This document shows, piece after piece, positions 5,836 to 6,848 of a DNA stretch of 6,848 nucleotides. The first letter of the stretch is position 1. Every line of letters begins with the position of its first letter. The notes beneath the pieces were generated by a model. It was given only the letters and a program-made list of their open reading frames with translations. It did no database searches and was not told the origin of the DNA. The translations under genes and the position numbers were made by a program. Origin of the DNA: Pseudomonadota bacterium (GTDB lineage: Bacteria; Pseudomonadota; Gammaproteobacteria; Acidiferrobacterales; Acidiferrobacteraceae); NCBI GenBank assembly GCA_021797365.1, contig JAJZZU010000141.1, positions 1 to 6,848 on the forward strand. The letters are read 5' to 3'.

Positions 5836-6318
5836 TCAGATTTCGTTGGAAGCTGGCGCAAAAAGCCTAATTTGGTCCTTCCAGACGTGGGGCCACGGTC
5901 TGCGCATCACCCACTCCAGAACGATGTCAGGTGATCCCACCAGCCGTTCAACGACCTCAGGGGCTAGCAGGATAAGTCGCAGCACGCGACGCACCTGTGT
6001 CACGTCCATGCCCTCGGCCTCGGCGATCTCGGCGACCGTTGCGGCCCGCTGCTCGTCCAGCAGACGTTGCCAGTGGTGCGCGAGGCCGAGCGCGTGCATC
6101 AAAAGGGTGTCCTGCGCCATCTCGAGCACCTGCCGCTCGCGACGGGCATCGTCCAGGAACTCCTGCGGCGCGTCGAGCGGCGTGATGACCTGCTTCTTCA
6201 AGCCCCGGCGCACCAGCGTCCAGGGCAGGGAGGTTTCCATCTGCACGCCGCCTGCGGACAGCGGCGTCTGATGCGTCACAGGGTCGCCCTTGGGGTGGCC
6301 ACGATGTTTCTTGCTCAC
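5836..6318 (-). CDS. Small HTH protein following a DUF4338 gene
   Basis: A 160-aa protein starting with GTG (MSKKHRGHPKGDPVTHQT). The start is supported by GAGGAG 5 nt upstream and by overlap with the restored DUF4338 stop as GTGA. Conserved-looking blocks are METSLPWTLVRRGLKKQVIT, then PLDAPQEF at about 27-54, and a helix-turn-helix at 93-117 (ATVAEIAEAEGMDVTQVRRV, then LRLILLAP). A short tail with RPWPHVWKDQ follows at 140-149. This layout matches the ParB/resolvase-like HTH proteins that accompany recombinase genes in phage-derived regions, often misnamed as transcriptional regulators or resolvases. No catalytic domain is present, so I infer DNA binding only. It looks complete. Coupling to the DUF4338 gene suggests that the two worked together or moved together. 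Confidence 0.75.
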   Translation of the reverse strand: MSKKHRGHPKGDPVTHQTPLSAGGVQMETSLPWTLVRRGLKKQVITPLDAPQEFLDDARRERQVLEMAQDTLLMHALGLAHHWQRLLDEQRAATVAEIAEAEGMDVTQVRRVLRLILLAPEVVERLVGSPDIVLEWVMRRPWPHVWKDQIRLFAPASNEI

Positions 6319-6823
6319 GCATTCTCCTCAAAACTGGCCATGAGCTGGCGCTGGGCGTGCCAATCTGCCGGAAGTTACGCGCAAGCGGATACAACCAGAT
6401 ACTCTTGATGGGCACACTGATTGTCTTGGCCGGCCCCAACTTGCCGCGACCCTGAGTCTGACCCACAGGGATCCCGTTGGCCGCCCGATAACTGGTCCCC
6501 CGGAAACGGGGGGTTTCGACGAAGGTCTCCAAGAGTACTGGGCGATAGCCATAGCGGCTCTGCCAATCCGAGGGCAACTGCCGCGCGATGCGGCCGAGGA
6601 TCTTGGAGGCCAAACCCGGGCAGCGCACCCACGGGAGAATCAAAAAGCGGGCGTTGTTCACGATCAGATGGAGCCGGTCTTGCCGTTGCCGCGGGGTCCA
6701 CCCGATGAAGCGATCACGGGGTGCCGTAGCCCAGGCGCTGGCCCCGAAGCCCAACAGCGCCACCAGCCGTTCCTGGGTGGTGACGAAGTAGCGAATTTGT
6801 GCCCCGGGCAGCGGGGTAAAGTG
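6315..6823 (-). pseudogene. DUF4338 (DruA-like) gene, N-terminally truncated and frameshifted
   Basis: The frame from 6820 reads FTPLPGAQIRYFV, ALLGFGASAWATAPRDRFIG, IVNNARFLILPWV, LASKILGRIARQLPSDW, YGYRPVLLETFVETPRFRGT, QTQGRGKLGP and IWLYPLARNFR. This is the DUF4338 family signature, to which DruA of the Druantia anti-phage system belongs; stand-alone members are common near mobile DNA. Two lesions are seen. First, an in-frame TAA (6824-6826) sits where the conserved RYHYLG-type segment should precede FTPLPGAQ, so the N-terminal part is missing. Second, near 6368-6371 (minus-strand TTCCGGCAG) the frame runs off into the HTH gene. Adding one base gives RADWHAQRQLMASFEENA and a stop at 6315-6317 overlapping the HTH start. 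No proper start remains; a GTG at 6763 is the earliest candidate without support. Function in defence or transposition is not demonstrable here. Confidence 0.85.
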
Positions 6824-6841
6824 TTACGTCCTTCGCTACTT
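6786..6841. repeat. 10-bp inverted repeat spanning the DUF4338 break
   Basis: AAGTAGCGAA (6786-6795) is matched in inverted orientation by TTCGCTACTT (6832-6841), enclosing 36 nt. That interval contains the junction (about 6821) where DUF4338 homology ends, and it holds smaller palindromic pieces (CCCC…GGGG; GTAA-AGTG-TTAC at 6816-6827). The left arm lies inside the conserved coding sequence (IRYFV), so the right arm may be a copy made during rearrangement. The window ends too soon to tell. Confidence 0.45.
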
Positions 6842-6848
6842 AAGGCTC

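Noticed and set aside
5957..6763. Single 268-codon minus-strand ORF as one intact protein
   Set aside because: Only the part upstream of about 6370 is DUF4338-like. The remainder is an Arg/Ala-rich out-of-frame reading of the HTH gene, so this is a frameshifted gene and not a fusion.

Overview
The window looks like accessory DNA from a GC-rich proteobacterium. This rests on codon choice, GC-rich third positions and the families present (IS21-type transposase pair, P4-type integrase, MazF-type toxin, DUF4338/DruA-like protein). I cannot name a genus. Almost everything recognisable is mobile or island-borne; no housekeeping gene is present.

Layout, left to right. (1) 1-2520: most of an IS21-family insertion sequence on the minus strand. 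It has istB (cut by the left window edge), an unusual 229-nt spacer, istA, and a terminal array of GTGATCAC boxes at 2436-2520. (2) 2504-4512: a minus-strand cluster read right to left: tyrosine integrase, small antitoxin, MazF/PemK-type toxin carrying a one-base frameshift, and an unrecognised ORF whose stop codon comes from the IS21 end. All junctions overlap by a few bases (4, 10 and, once the toxin frame is restored, 4 nt), so they look like one translationally coupled operon. (3) 4513-4713: integrase control and attachment region. It holds a probable promoter, two 10-bp repeats overlapping the start site and leader, a 7-7-7 inverted-repeat core resembling a tyrosine recombinase crossover site, a sequence resembling the 3' end of an alanine-type tRNA/tmRNA, and a good intrinsic terminator. 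This is probably one end of the integrated element, with the element to the left. (4) 4714-5110: no convincing gene. (5) 5111-5767: an intact plus-strand gene of unknown function with lower GC than its neighbours. (6) 5836-6823: a minus-strand pair, a DUF4338 (DruA-like) pseudogene followed by an HTH protein overlapping it by 4 nt. The DUF4338 gene lacks its N-terminal part and has its own one-base frameshift near the C-terminus.

How it fits together: an integrative element used the integrase to enter a tRNA-like 3' end and carried a toxin-antitoxin pair directly in the integrase operon, a likely stabilisation device. The toxin is now frameshifted as written, and an IS21 copy landed just behind the operon. 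Both frameshifts in the window (mazF and DUF4338) look like loss of one G from a short G run. That is either parallel decay or a sequencing/assembly artefact, and it decides whether these systems are alive. The least explained items are the small acidic ORF in the istA-istB spacer, the coupled ORF after mazF, and the orphan gene at 5111.
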